DNA of 64,000 nucleotides from Aplectana chamaeleonis (GCA_029168955.1 JAPDOI010001539.1:103160-167159); one strand, 5' to 3'; positions 9,702 to 20,065 are shown, numbered from the stretch's first letter. Notes: generated from the sequence alone by a model not told the origin. Program-made: numbers and translations.

Positions 9702-11556
9702 TAAAGGATTCATTGATAGGAACACTAATGTCAAATACACCCCATTCAGAGTAATTTACTCCCAAATTCAACCTAATTCTAAACTAGTATTTAATTATAA
9801 CCGATTCCTAAAAACTATATCTACTTCTGAAATCCTGAAATCAACCACATTATTAACTCTCCTTGTATTTGTCAAAATAAACAGTTTGACCGCTTCAAAG
9901 ATCCTCACCACATGCATATAGTTACAGGAGACTTGAAAGTCTTTCCCCAATCTGAGATCAGACAGATTCTTCAGAAAGGAACGAAATTCAGACCTAAAAT
10001 TAAACTCAAAATTACTGACGTTAAACACATTTGGAACAACTTTATTGAGCGCGTTATTTATAAAATTAAAACTAGGTATAAACTTAGTACCTCTAAGGTG
10101 AAAGATCTCGATAAATCCTATACCCAACTTCTTAAAAAGAAGATTAAACCTTTCATTCACAATATTCATGCCTATAAAGATTTACCGGTTAACTTCAAAA
10201 CAACATTGACTCATATTCAGGATAACTTTGTTATTTGCCCTTGGGATAAAGCTAGTAACAATTATGGATTCATTTGTAAAAAAATGTATATAGAAACAAT
10301 TTTATCGGAAATGGGTACATCATCTAGCGGAAATACTTCAAATTAAATTTATGAACGAACTGATATTAGTGACACTACGGATATCATTTAAAGGCATGAA
10401 AAAATCCTCCTTGCCAATAACTTACCAGTTATTGAAAAAGGCGATATACCTATAATTTACTGCCTACCTAAGTTACACAAAAACCCTATAAAATTCCGTT
10501 TCATTTGTGGAGCTTTTGGTAGCTCCATTAAAAGCCTAGCCATAGAAATCAAAAACGTTCTTACCTCTTTCAAAAAACATTTCCGAAACTACAGTAATAT
10601 GGTATTTAATTATACCAATTGCTTTTCTAACTTTTGGTCTATCGACAATATTGATATTTCACCACAACTTTTTTGCCTAGAGCATAGTAACATCAAAGTA
10701 TATTCAGCTGATTTTACTGATATGTTCACTAACATTCCTCATAGCTTTATTATCAGAAATATCTCAGCTATTCTTGAGCTTTGGTTTAGAAATGCTAACA
10801 AAAAATACAAAGCCACTAATGGTTATCACAGTTTCTATTCTGATGAGATTGATTTGTTTAACTTTAGGTATTATAAAATACAGGATGTTGTTTACCTTTT
10901 GAATTTTCTTTTGGATAACAGCTTTTGTAGAACAGGCAATTCTATTTATAAACAAGTTAAAGGAGTACCACAGGGTGGAAATGCTAGTCCAATTATTGCA
11001 GACCTCACCTTATGCTACTCTGAATACAACTATTCTAAAAATTGGAAAAAAAATCTAAAAATAAAATTTTCGAGCCTTTTAGATACATGGATGATCTTTT
11101 GATTATACGTAATTACATATGAAGAAAATTTTGTCCACAGTTTTTTGAAAAACACTTACAATGATGTTATGCATTTTGATACTACTCATTCCAGCCCTAG
11201 TAATTGCCAGTACCTAGACTTGGATATTCTAATCAAAGAAAATAAGATTATTACCAAGTTATTCAATAAAACCGAACTTTTTAACTTTAGGGTACATAGG
11301 TTCCCCCATAATAGTTCTATGATTTTAAAACAGTTGAAAGAATCTATCACGTACACCGAAACTTTGAGAATCTTTAGAACATGTTTTCTAACAGAGTCGT
11401 TCAAGGATAGAATTAGTATCTTGATCAGGGCTCTGCGGAACTGTTCCGTTTCCGATTCCGCTTCCGTATTTCCGGTGTTTTTTGAGCTGTTCCGTTCCGC
11501 TTCCGTTTCCGAGTTTTTGGGTCCGGAAACGGAATAAAAAAGTGCAACACGACCTA

Positions 11557-12060
11557 CAGTACCGAGCATATTTTTTGCAAAAAAAAAACGTTTTGCGGCG
11601 TTTTTTGCGCTCACAAAGCGCCGCATCGCCATAACTCACTTCGAAATTGACGAAATGAGTTTTCAGGTAGTTTTCGTGTTCCTCTAAGAGAGGAGAATGC
11701 AATGGTTTGTGTAGAAAGTCTTCTTGACTTCGGTTTTTTGTTGAAAAATGCGTATTTCTTTCTAAAATTCACATCGACCGCAGGTCGAATCGTGCCAGAT
11801 TTCTGCTATTATGACCGTCTGATCCGTTCATAATGAGGGGTTTAGAGGTGCAAATGTGCAATTTTCGATGAACTTTTGGAACTGAATCTTTCATTTTGTA
11901 ACACTATCGTATAGGGCTGAATGAAAGCAATCCAGAAATGACTTCAGAATTGAAATTGGATCACTTTGAAGCACGTTATTACGTTGCGGCGCTTTGTGAG
12001 CGCAAAAAACGTCGCAAAACGCCAAAACGCTTTTTTTGCAAAAAAATTTGCTCGGTACTG
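11557..12060. mobile_element. Tc1-like MITE nested in the hAT element
   Basis: A 504-bp element flanked by TA (11555-11556 and 12061-12062) with termini CAGTACCGAGCA on both sides. Long inner arms follow (TTTTTTGCAAAAAA, then GCGCTCACAAAGCGCCGC against GCGGCGCTTTGTGAGCGC). The CAGT start after TA resembles Tc1-family ends. It is non-coding and sits one nesting level inside the hAT element. Confidence 0.75.
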
Positions 12061-12659
12061 TATGATAGTGGGTCTAGGCGAAGATTTTTGAAAGTTTCAT
12101 GCGACGCTGGAAATTACATCTAATCCCTTGTGTTCAAGCGAATATCTGAGCTTGGCTGAGATCATTCACGAAGTTTGGGGCCTGCGATTGCAACGCTATA
12201 AAATGGTGCCACGAAATGGGCGTGGCAGAAATCTGAAGGCCTTTTCAGGATTATTTTTGAAAATATGTAGCTGTTTCTCTGAGATTCAATGATATTGTGA
12301 AGCTTTTGTTCTCGATTCCACTTATTCGCTTGTTTACCGCCACGACAGCAACAAAAATCTTGATAGTTTTTTTTGCACATGCAGCCTGCCTTCCATAAAG
12401 GAGTGTCGGTGGAGACAGGTGGAGATGAGTACGGGCATCGGCAAATCTCGTTTGTGGCAGATCATAAGAGAATTTTCTCATCTCGCCGATAAATTTTTCT
12501 CTCAATTTTCGAATTCAGTTGTTTGATATCCACTCCAATAGGCAAATATGGTTCGAAAGAAGAAAAAGTGGTTGCTGATTAGCTGAAAATTGACTTCTGA
12601 TTAGCCTTGAAGGACACCTCATGTCGCTTGGACGCTTTCTGGAAGACAGGCTGCACCCC

Positions 12660-12756
12660 AGAGGTGTGTGGCAACGAAAAATAAAATTTCGGCAAACGGC
12701 AAGGGCAGACGGAGAGCAAACTGTAATCGGCAAACGGCAATTACCGCACACCCCTG
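12660..12756. mobile_element. 97-bp hAT-type MITE
   Basis: The left end CAGAGGTGTGTGGCAA and the inverted right end CAGGGGTGTGCGGTAA resemble each other. CGGCAAACGGCAA subterminal repeats lie on both sides. The flanking octamers CTGCACCC and CTGTACAC agree at six of eight positions, consistent with an aged 8-bp target duplication. It lies inside the larger hAT element. Confidence 0.65.
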
Positions 12757-13240
12757 CTGTACACTATTTCGAAGGGCGGGTACATGTAATCAGTATTTTT
12801 AGAGGCTGCCTTTTCGGATTTCCAGAAGCGGGACTTCGAAATCACTGAATGTCTCGTAGTGACTTTATGTTGATTAACTATTAGTTTATTGACTGAAATC
12901 ACTGGTTATTGAATGAAAGCTGCGGCCAATGAGCGTGAGAATGAGACAACCCAGCATTTTTTTGGTCTCTTCCGTTTCCGTTTCCGGATTTCCGTTTCCG
13001 GTGTTTTTTGGCCATTTTTCTTCCGTTTCCGTTTCGGAAGTTTTTGAAAAAGAGTTCCGCACAGCCCTGATCTTGATTAATGAATTGTTTGACCTAGGTT
13101 ATACTTAAAATACCATTTTTAAATCGATTTTCAAATGCATTATTAGAAATAATTTAGTTCATAAATTTGGGTCACCACATAACAATACTCGTGACTTGGT
13201 AAATATCCTTACCAGTTTAGTTAAACTAGCTTGTAGTTAA

Positions 13241-13944
13241 TCCTCCCCTACTCTATTCTTCTTCTTTAGCAATACGTCTCTGTATTTATTCTCCGCTTGA
13301 CTCATTTTTGTTGATGATGAGCGCCATTTTGTTGACCTCTTCCCGTATATAAAGTGGCTACTAACATTATGGTTCTTATTGCACTCCTTACCCTACCGAT
13401 GAGCCTCGGGGATTGCTTATTCTACATAATTTTAATTCCACTTGCTCATTATTCTACAATGTCTAGGAATAAGAGGCGAAACATTGTCGTCTATTGCCTT
13501 TCATTTTCTTTCGTCTCCTCTAACATATCACCTTTTCTATTGATCTGAAGGTTTCTAAGAAAGAGTGTTCAAAGATCGGCTCCCGATGCAATTGTGCGGC
13601 AGTTGTAGGTACATATGTAAAAGCAGTGTTGACATCGTGGGATGTGGGGGTTTTCAAAATTCCTTATCCGATGACGTCCTATTGCTCCGAGATTGGATGG
13701 CCCCTCACCGGTAGAAACTTCCTCCGACGCCGTAGTGGAGCACATCCGGTGCGCAAAGTACTGGGTTTCAGATTTAGTTGTCTGAGCGTTTCTTTTTGAT
13801 CTGGTCCCTTTCGCTTGTTCCCCGCTAAGGATACAAGGATAGCAGCCCGTACACCTTGACTGCGTACTGCGTGACTGGTTTGCACCCCTGGCCATCAACA
13901 AGTGGTGTTCACCCGTTCACCGCCATGAGGTGGTGCATGAGAGG
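13241..13944. other. no gene recognised
   Basis: A TATA-like CCCGTATATAAAGTGG at 13345 precedes a 64-codon hydrophobic open frame (13354-13548). It has no recognisable family and is too short to support. The rest, 13560-13944, shows only unsupported short frames. Confidence 0.4.
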
Positions 13945-14220
13945 GATTTTCAAATTAACGATCAATAATTGACGAAATAATACAATCGATTAGGAACTTA
14001 GCCGTTATAACGTCGTCATGGATCCTAGTAATACTTTGCGTTCCCTATTGAAGGTTGGCGCAAACTCGGTGCCATAAACTATAACATAGGTGCACCGACT
14101 TTGTGCCAACCTTTAATGGGGAACGCGAAGAGTCGTTAAAATTCATGCCAACGTTAAAACGTCTAAGTTCTTAATCGAAAGTGTTTTTTTTGTCATTTAT
14201 TGATCGTTATTTTGAAAATC
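13945..14220. repeat. hairpin end of repeat Z, copy 2
   Basis: The arms GATTTTCAAATTAACGATC on the left and, inverted, GATTTTCAAAATAACGATC on the right enclose an inner hairpin. The inner arms are TTGAAGGTTGGCGCAAACTC against GACTTTGTGCCAACCTTTAA. The outer arm sequence is the same as the end of Z copy 1 at 5028. The hairpin is thus probably part of Z that copy 1 lost at the RTE-B junction. Confidence 0.6.
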
Positions 14221-14830
14221 GATGAGAAAGGCGAAAATCGGAGTTTCAAAAAACCGTTCGATAATTGTCGAAAAATGCTATTGATTAAGGACTTAGCCAT
14301 TACACATAACTTAGGAACTTTGGGGCATGAGCTTCTCGGATAAGTCAGGAAAGACCGAAGCTGTAAAATCACAAAATCAGCTAAAAATCATTATAATGCT
14401 CTGTCGAAGATTTTTGCAAACGCTATCATCTAGTTCTAAGGTGGCTCAGATATTCTGTTAACTATGGCAGGTTTGGTGGTTTACCTCAAAGTAAATAGAT
14501 GCTTTCAATGGTACACAGTACTGAAGATGGTGCGAAACTAGTTGAAGGGGGGCCACTCAGAATTCAAATGAGGAATGAATGATACCGTTTTCAAAAATCG
14601 ATCTAGTTCCATGGAATTTCTAGGAAATAACGAGTGACAACGTTATCACATATCTGATAATCAAAGAAATTTTCATTTTCATAGCTGAATCTTTCAATTT
14701 CTATGGGTTATTCTTTAGTGCCCCCCCCCCGACTAGTTTTGCACCGAGAAGATTAGAACTGAATCACAGCATGTGATTATCAAATAAGAAGGCTTTGGTA
14801 CAAGTGGGAGGAAGCGTTAAATAGAAATGC
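14221..14830 (-). repeat. interspersed repeat Z, copy 2
   Basis: Reverse-complement partner of 4615-5028. It shares TTTGCAAACGCTATCATCTAG, read as TTTGCAAACGCTATC and ATCTAGTTCTAAGGTGG, then GGCAGGTTTGGTGGTTTACC and the end block AAGGCTTTGGTACAAGTGG. It differs by a 217-bp MITE at 14529-14745, absent from copy 1. The comparison supplies a natural empty site. Confidence 0.65.
14529..14745. mobile_element. 217-bp MITE inside repeat Z
   Basis: The ends are GGTGCGAAACTAGT and, inverted, GGTGCAAAACTAGT, with runs of G and C just inside. GAAGAT occurs on both sides (14523-14528 and 14748-14753), consistent with a 6-8-bp target duplication. Z copy 1 reads ...CTGAAGATT... without it in the reverse orientation, near 4700. 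It is non-coding; the superfamily was not identified. Confidence 0.7.
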
Positions 14831-15783
14831 TGCACGAGACAGGAATCCGGCGCAAGCAAAGGGCCCGAAGACGGCACGAGTCGATGGTATAGATAATATT
14901 GAGGACTGCAGGCGCGGCCCAAGTCGGCTGTTTGGCAAGCCGCGGGCGAAATTTCGAGGCTGAGTATTAAATGTAAGTCAGCCGCGGCCAAAATTTCAAC
15001 AACTGTATGGAGAGAGCCGCGAGCAACAAACACGGCCGCAAAAGGAACAGCAAATGACCAGAAAATGATGCGCGGCTCGCTGCTTGGTTATGCCGTGAAA
15101 TAGAGAGGTGCGAGTGTGGCAGGCAAGCAAACTACTCGACGGCAATTTCTAGAATTTTTCTCGAACCTTGCCTTTCTTTTTGTTCGTTTTAGTTTCTTGC
15201 CGGTTCTTTCTGTATTATCTCGCGTCGCGTCGTGAAGCCGGGAATAGGAAGGTCAACTTTTGTCACATGTCATGTTTACCCTAACCGCAAATTTGACCGT
15301 TTTTGCTGTATCTTTGGTTGGTGAATCGGCTTGTTTTCCCGGATTCGCATGAGAGATCGTCAGATCAGTGTTGTTTGTGCATATAGAGTATAATTTGCAT
15401 TTGTATGTGTTTGTTCGTATCAAATTGAAATGCATTCCCGAAAAAATCAAGTGTGAAGTGATCTGTTCTTCTTGACTTCAAGTGAAATAAACTTACGAAC
15501 TCATATTAATTTGAAAACAAGTTTATTTCTTCAATACATCTCGTATTCTGGGTCTGTCAATCACTTCATCTTCTCCTTTTCTCTTCCACCACATACCTTA
15601 GCTTCATACCCGAAATCATTCACAATTTCTGGATACACGTCCAAACCCTATATATGTATCTTATATTCAACATTTGGAGAGCCTTCACTATAATAATCGC
15701 CGAAAATTTGACCCATTAACGCTTCTGGGAGGGGGTCCGAGAAAGTCGCCAAAAGTTTGTTTTCGGAGGGCCATCGCACTTTG
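14831..15783. other. no gene recognised
   Basis: Around 14900-15010 the sequence is rich in GCCGCGG motifs. From 15250 to 15715 it is ordinary AT-rich DNA with short open frames that match nothing I know. Confidence 0.4.
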
Positions 15784-15836
15784 AGTGACAGCCGCTACTG
15801 CCGGTGGGGGGCCGCGCAGCAGTAGCGGCTGTCACT
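15784..15836. repeat. perfect 18-bp stem hairpin
   Basis: AGTGACAGCCGCTACTGC (15784-15801) is exactly the reverse complement of 15819-15836, with a 17-base GC-rich loop. No target duplication or coding context explains it; it may be a tiny foldback element. Confidence 0.8.
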
Positions 15837-16149
15837 AATATTATCAATGCCATCGTTAGCCTAATGCCTAACGCACACTGTTATTGCTCCAAATAGTCTT
15901 CCCGAATATCTAGATCATACGACCCTAGATGAGAAGATTACCTAACGCAAGATTGGAACATGTTGAGAACTAACATTGCGAGTAGAAAGTGGACAAAAGA
16001 GCAGTACTTGGCTATTGGTGTGCTGTGCGTGCCGGGCTTCTATCAAAACGTATCCTTCTCAAAACTTGTGTGAGCGTGAATAAAAGTTACAAATTAGGCG
16101 ATTGATCGAGATGGGCAAAGAACGCTCCGCATGGCCATCACGCTGCCTA
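15837..16149. other. no gene recognised
   Basis: Unique-looking sequence that leads into the 42-bp minisatellite. Nothing supportable was seen. Confidence 0.4.
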
Positions 16150-17040
16150 TGGAGCGCTACTCATTTTCCATGTTGCGGCTCACGCTTCATAAGTTGCGTG
16201 GCTCAGTTTCCATGACGCGGAGCACGCTTCTCATGATGCGCGACTCATTTTCCATGACGCGGAGCACGCTTCTCATAATGCGCGACTCAGTTTCCATGAC
16301 GCGAAGCACGCTTCTCATAATGCGCGGCTGAGTTTTCATGACGCGGAGCACGCTTCTCATGGTGCGCGACTGATTTTCCATGACGCGGAGCACGCTTCAT
16401 ATGATGCGTAACTAGGTCTCCATGACGCGGCTCACGCTTCTAATGAAGGGCGACTCATTTTCCATAATGCGGAGCACGCTTCTCATTGTGCGCGACTCAT
16501 TTTCCATGACGCGGTGCAAGCCTTGATTCATTTTCCATGACGCGGCTCACGCTTCTCATTATGCGCGTTTCATTTTTCATGACGCGTAGCACGCTTCTTA
16601 TGATGCGTGACTCAGTTTCCATGAAGCGGAGCCAGCTTCTCAATGACGCGACTCGGTTTTTTCATGACGACGCATACGCCTCTTATGAGGCGTGACTCAT
16701 TTTCCATGACGCGGAGCACGCTTCTCAAGGTGCGCGACCCATATTCCATGACGCGGCACACGCTTCTCATGGTGCGCGACTTATATTCCATGACGCGGCG
16801 CACGCTCCTCATGGTGCGCGACTCATATTCCTTGACGTGGGGCACGCTTCTCATGTTGAGCGACTCATATTCCATGATACGGAGCACGCATATAATAATG
16901 CGGGACCCATTTTCCATGATATGACGCCCGCTTCTCGTAAAGCGCTACTCATTTTAAATGGCGCGGAGCACGCTTCCCATGGAGCGTTTGGCATTTTCAA
17001 TGACGCGGCACACGCTCCGCATTAATGGCTACTCGCTTTC
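16150..17040. repeat. 42-bp minisatellite I
   Basis: About 20 diverged units with period 42: CATGACG units start at 16211, 16253, 16295, 16337 and 16379. The unit reads roughly CATGACGCGGAGCACG then CTTCTCATGATGCGCGACTC and ATTTTC. Because 42 is a multiple of 3, open frames run through on both strands as 14-residue repeats (MTRSTLLMMRDSFS on plus, RVMENESRIMRSVL on minus). There is no start context or unique domain, so I treat the frames as by-products. Confidence 0.9.
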
Positions 17041-17287
17041 CCTGAAGCGACGCAATTTTCTTATAGAACGCTCTCTACCTCTCCACAATGTTCCACGCAC
17101 CACTAACCCCGCCCACATTTTGAAACGCGGAGATCCGATCAAAGAGGATACGGACGGAGGTTAGCTGAGGCTATCGAGAGCGTAGATAGTACAGTTGACA
17201 GTACAATTCCAGGCTGGGTTCGTGATTGCAGTGTACTAAGTGACGGTCTGGCTAACACTGCTCGCAGTGCTGTCGCCCCGAGAGCGA

Positions 17288-17362
17288 CCGGACAGCGGCC
17301 GAGGTGGATATTCGCACCGGACAGGGACCGCGGTGCCAGTTGGCCCCTCGGCCGCTGTCCGG
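17288..17362. repeat. GC-rich hairpin, 17-bp perfect stem
   Basis: CCGGACAGCGGCCGAGG (17288-17304) pairs with 17346-17362 across a 41-base loop. It lies in a GC-rich block (17190-17420) that also resembles 4320-4460 in reverse orientation through GCTCCGAGCCATGGTTTGCC. Confidence 0.75.
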
Positions 17363-17834
17363 GCGATGACGTCATAATTTGAGGAGCCGGTCCCGCTCCG
17401 AGCCATGGTTTGCCTGAGATAGCAAAGATTACGTTGTTTCGCCACTCTCCGAAGTGGTCAAATTCTACTTCACAGAGTCTAAAAAAACTCATTTCCATAC
17501 AAATAAATGAGAGGCCAAAAAAGAAACACATAGTTTTCGATGAAGAAATTTCGAGCCTTCTCAAAATTGCTTCTAATCCTCACCTCATGTCGTTGTTCCC
17601 GTCAAGAGTTAGTGGACCTTCGCTATCGTCATCCATTTCCGTCGACATCGACCTCCTGGGCAGAATCGCCAACTGGTGGCTATCAGTAGGCTTCTCAGGG
17701 TGGCAGGTACATAATTTGCCACCGGCCCAAAATTCTAACGGAAGTGAAGTAGTTTTTCTTGCCAGAATTTTCCATGAGTAGGCCCCAATATCGTGTTATC
17801 TTTATCATCGGTGAGAATGTTCCCTAATCCCTAG

Positions 17835-17990
17835 TGTGTTCAGCTTCAGCCGCTCACCTCCGGAGAAAGTTGGTGTGTGAATGAAAACACACCGCTCTCA
17901 ATTTCTTCTATACCCTACCCTTTATCAATTGTGTATCATCAATTTTGTTTACCGCGAGAATTTCGTGCCGGTGGCAATTTATAATCGTCT
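17835..17990 (+). repeat. direct repeat D, left copy
   Basis: Partner of 20460-20610. Shared blocks are GGAGAA, GGTGTGTGAAT, AACACACCGCTCT against GACACACCGCTCT, TTTATCAATTGTGTATCATC against TTGGTCAATTTTGTATCATC, and TTTGTTTAC. Each copy holds a small hairpin (GGTGTGT/ACACACC). The copies lie in the same orientation about 2.6 kb apart and flank a hAT-like end, the CCGCCT array and minisatellite II. Confidence 0.7.
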
Positions 17991-18382
17991 TTCAGGGTGG
18001 TCCTCGAGAAGCTCCTCACCGCTTTCACGGAGCCAACGTCTGAGGAGAATCCTGAAAAACAACAATCATTAAAGCGCTCAATACGAATATCAATGCAAAC
18101 AAATCGAAAATTTCGATTACAGAAATTTCTTTCTCAACAATTTGACCAAAACACGGCCTGGGGGTATTTTGGAGAATATGAAGTCCACATTTCCCTTACC
18201 TCTAGGAACGGCGCGGGACTGCGTAGGAATACTTGGGACGGCGCAGGAATACTAGGGACGGCATAGTTTGCCCTTCGGCCGACTATAACGGGGACCTTAA
18301 GAAGGCAATTATTTCGTTGCTCCTAAAATAGGTTTCGGATTTGGCTCAAGACTTTTATGAAGGAATTATTCAGGGTGATGAA

Positions 18383-18535
18383 CAGGGGTGTGCGAAAATT
18401 TTTCAAAAAAATTTCAGAAAACTGAAAACAGAAGATCGAGTTTTTCAGAAAACAGAAATCAGAAAACAGAAAGGCCAAAATGGCCAGAAAACAGAAAACA
18501 GAAATCAGAAAACAGAAAATTTTCAGAAAAAATTT
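18383..18535 (+). mobile_element. hAT-like element, left end
   Basis: It starts with CAGGGGTGTGCGAAAA and continues with repeated CAGAAAACAGAAATCAG. The block GAAAACAGAAATCAGAAAAC followed by GGCCAAAATGGCCAGAAAAC is nearly the same as 38113-38180. It is the mirror of the right end seen at 38200. I find no matching right terminus downstream, so it is probably truncated. Confidence 0.6.
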
Positions 18536-18537
18536 GT

Positions 18538-18558
18538 GGTGAGCGCGAAGCGCTCACC
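18538..18558. repeat. small hairpin with GAA loop
   Basis: GGTGAGCGC-GAA-GCGCTCACC is a perfect 9-bp stem with a three-base GAA loop, directly at the inner end of the hAT-like piece. A similar arrangement, 10-bp stem with the same CGC-GAA-GCG centre, lies at 21101-21123. Confidence 0.8.
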
Positions 18559-18744
18559 AGGATTTGGCTTTGATCTCTTCCCGCGCGGATGCTCTACAAT
18601 GAGATCACCTATTCATACCGTCACCAGAGGTATGAGCTGTACACCATTCGATGCGCTGCAAGAAATTACATATGTGTGTAACTTTTCATCCCAACTGGTC
18701 CCCGCTTTCTAAAGTTATGACCTCTCAAAGTACGCAAAACGTTC

Positions 18745-19278
18745 TCCACCACCGCCTCCGCCTCCGCCTCTCCGCCACCGCCTCCGCTCCGCCTCCGCCT
18801 CCGCCTCCGCCTCCGCCTCCGCTTCCCAGCTTTCCGCCTCCGCCTCCGCTCTCCGCCTCCGCCTCCGCCTGCCTCCGCCTCCCGCCTCTGCCTCCGCCTC
18901 TGCTCTCCGCCTCTCCGCCTCCGCTTGCCTCCGCTCTCCGCCTCCGCCTCCGCCTCCGCCTCTCCGCCTCTGCCTCCGCCTCCGCCTCCGCTCTCACCGC
19001 CTCCGCCTCTCCGCCTCCGCCTCCGCTCTCCGCCGCCTCTGCCTCCGCCTCCGCCTCCGCCTCTGGGCCTCCGCCTCCGCTCCTCCGCCTCCGCCTCCGC
19101 CTCCGCCTCCGCTCTCCGCCTCCACCTCCGCCTCCGCCTCCGCCTCCGCCTCCGCCTCCGCCTCCGCCTCCGCCTCCGCCTCCGCCTCCGCCTCGCGCCT
19201 CCGCCTCCGCCTCCGCCACCGCCTCCGCCCCCGCCCCCCCCCCCGCCCCCGCCTCCACCTCCGCCTCCACCTCCGTCC
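18745..19278. repeat. 530-bp CCGCCT-type simple repeat
   Basis: An almost uninterrupted pyrimidine-rich array of CCGCCT hexamers, with interruptions such as CTCTCCGCC, ending in a C-rich run near 19230-19245. Long proline/serine-rich or glycine/arginine/glutamate-rich open frames appear on both strands. They are artefacts of the repeat. Confidence 0.95.
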
Positions 19279-19494
19279 GTCGAAAACCATTTTTTTTGGA
19301 AGGCGTGGACCAAATCGCTCGAAAATTTATGACTAGAGGTAATCGGCCACGGGAATGACGAAAATAATTGTCAGAACTCACCATAATGACTTCTGGGCCC
19401 GTAACCGGCGGTTCAAACTCGGAAACCGGCCTCTCAAGATTAGTTTATAAAAATGACGGGTTTTTCCGTTATCAGTCATTGTTTTCAGAGACTC

Positions 19495-19504
19495 TATATA
19501 AATA
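19495..19504 (+). promoter_or_regulatory. TATA-like box upstream of the heptad ORF
   Basis: TATATAAATA lies 94 bases before the ATG at 19598. A diverged copy of the surrounding sequence (CATTGTTTTCAGAGACTC against CATTGTTTTTATTAGAGCTC) lies near 31490, so the motif belongs to a dispersed repeat. Promoter function is a guess. Confidence 0.25.
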
Positions 19505-19597
19505 CCTTGCTCTCTAGGGTGGTGTACTCTAAACGTCCGGCTTGGAAGAGGACGCTATGCGGAAGGGTTGTTTTTGAGCGTGGCGCGTGTTTGTACC

Positions 19598-20065
19598 ATG
19601 CGCACCAAAGATAAGAAGTCGCCGCAGGGTGTGCTGAAGTGTCGGTTGACTATGCGAAACCGCATTAGGAGTATGCAGGACGTCGTGGAACTACAGCAAC
19701 CCCTCAGTAGGGGTGTGCAGGACGCCGTAGAATGTGTGCAGGACCTCAGTAGCAGTGTGCAGGACCTTAGTAGGAGTGTCCAGGACATCATGGGACCTGT
19801 GCAGGACCCCAGTAGGGGTGTGCAGGACGTCGTAGATTGTGTGAAGGACATCATTCAACGTGTGCAGGACCTTAGAAAGAGTGTGCAGGACCCCAGTAGG
19901 GGTGTGCAGGACGTCGTAGAATGTGTGCAGGACATCAGTAGGAGTGTGAAGGACATCATGAAGCGTGTGCAGTACCTTAGTAGGATGAGCAGGACGTCAT
20001 GGAATGTGTGCAGGACCTTAGTAAATTGTGCAGGACATCATAGAACGTGTGCAGGATCCCAATAG
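19598..20065 (+). CDS. hypothetical heptad-repeat ORF inside minisatellite II
   Basis: From the ATG at 19598 the frame reads a basic leader (MRTKDKKSPQ, then KCRLTMRNRIRS). Seven-residue units such as SVQDLSR, GVQDVVE and SVQDIMK follow for about 110 residues. It then shifts to an unrelated frame after 19984 and stops at 20065. Val and Leu/Ile/Met fall at spacing 3 and 4 in each heptad, the a/d pattern of a coiled coil. Further in-frame heptads at 20169-20300 show the original open stretch may have been longer. No homologue is known to me. The DNA is a 21-bp repeat, so the pattern may arise from repeat amplification without any protein being made; I keep it as low-confidence. Confidence 0.25.
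   Translation: MRTKDKKSPQGVLKCRLTMRNRIRSMQDVVELQQPLSRGVQDAVECVQDLSSSVQDLSRSVQDIMGPVQDPSRGVQDVVDCVKDIIQRVQDLRKSVQDPSRGVQDVVECVQDISRSVKDIMKRVQYLSRMSRTSWNVCRTLVNCAGHHRTCAGSQ

Larger units (their letters stand above)
11426..13069. mobile_element. non-autonomous hAT element, 1.64 kb
   Basis: The termini are CAGGGCTCTGCGGAAC on the left and, inverted, CAGGGCTGTGCGGAACTC on the right. The flanking 8-bp direct repeat ATCTTGAT is at 11418-11425 and 13070-13077. An 8-bp duplication with CAGGG termini is the hAT signature. Both ends carry subterminal TTCCGTTTCCG repeats and a CCGGTGTTTTTTG motif. Removing the element and one repeat restores the host Penelope-like frame (RISIL-INELFDLGY). No transposase is visible. 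It contains a TA-flanked MITE (11557-12060) and a 97-bp hAT-type MITE (12660-12756). Confidence 0.88.
8967..13240 (+). mobile_element. Penelope-like retroelement, split by two DNA elements
   Basis: An AT-rich retroelement remnant about 2.1 kb long without its inserts. It is interrupted by MITE-1 copy b (9214-9701) and by a hAT element (11426-13069), each with its own target duplication. The reading frame resumes in register across both inserts. The polymerase region resembles Penelope-like reverse transcriptases; I see no GIY-YIG endonuclease, so it may belong to an endonuclease-lacking group or be incomplete. The left boundary is arbitrary (AT-rich sequence from about 8967). A CCCGTATATAAAGTGG motif lies just beyond the end at 13345. 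Confidence 0.65.
9160..13240 (+). pseudogene. Penelope-like reverse transcriptase, broken
   Basis: Pieces in order are: SINRLLNHELL up to 9213; KGFIDRNTNVKYTPF after the MITE; a Cys-x-Cys block PCICQNKQFDRFKDPHH then MHIVTGDL (near 9915); and KGTKFRPK. These are followed by ICPWDKASNNYGFICKK, IPIIYCLPKLHKNPIKFRF (10445-10500), VYSADFTDMFTNIPH (motif A, near 10700), VKGVPQGGNASPIIADL (motif B, 10957-11007), RYMDDLL (motif C, codons 11081-11101) and LDLDILIKENKIITKLFNK. The PKLHK block with the GDL and DK motifs is what I recognise from Penelope-like polymerases. One frameshift lies just before YMDD and others near 9860 and 10380, with a stop near 13108. The catalytic Asp residues survive, but the gene is dead. 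Confidence 0.65.

Noticed and set aside
13354..13548. Hydrophobic 64-codon frame after a TATA-like motif
   Set aside because: Too short and without homology to claim; kept only as a note in the unannotated stretch.
18666..19384. Long open frames on both strands rich in P/S/A/L or G/R/E
   Set aside because: They are translations of the CCGCCT array; all frames stay open because the repeat lacks stop codons.
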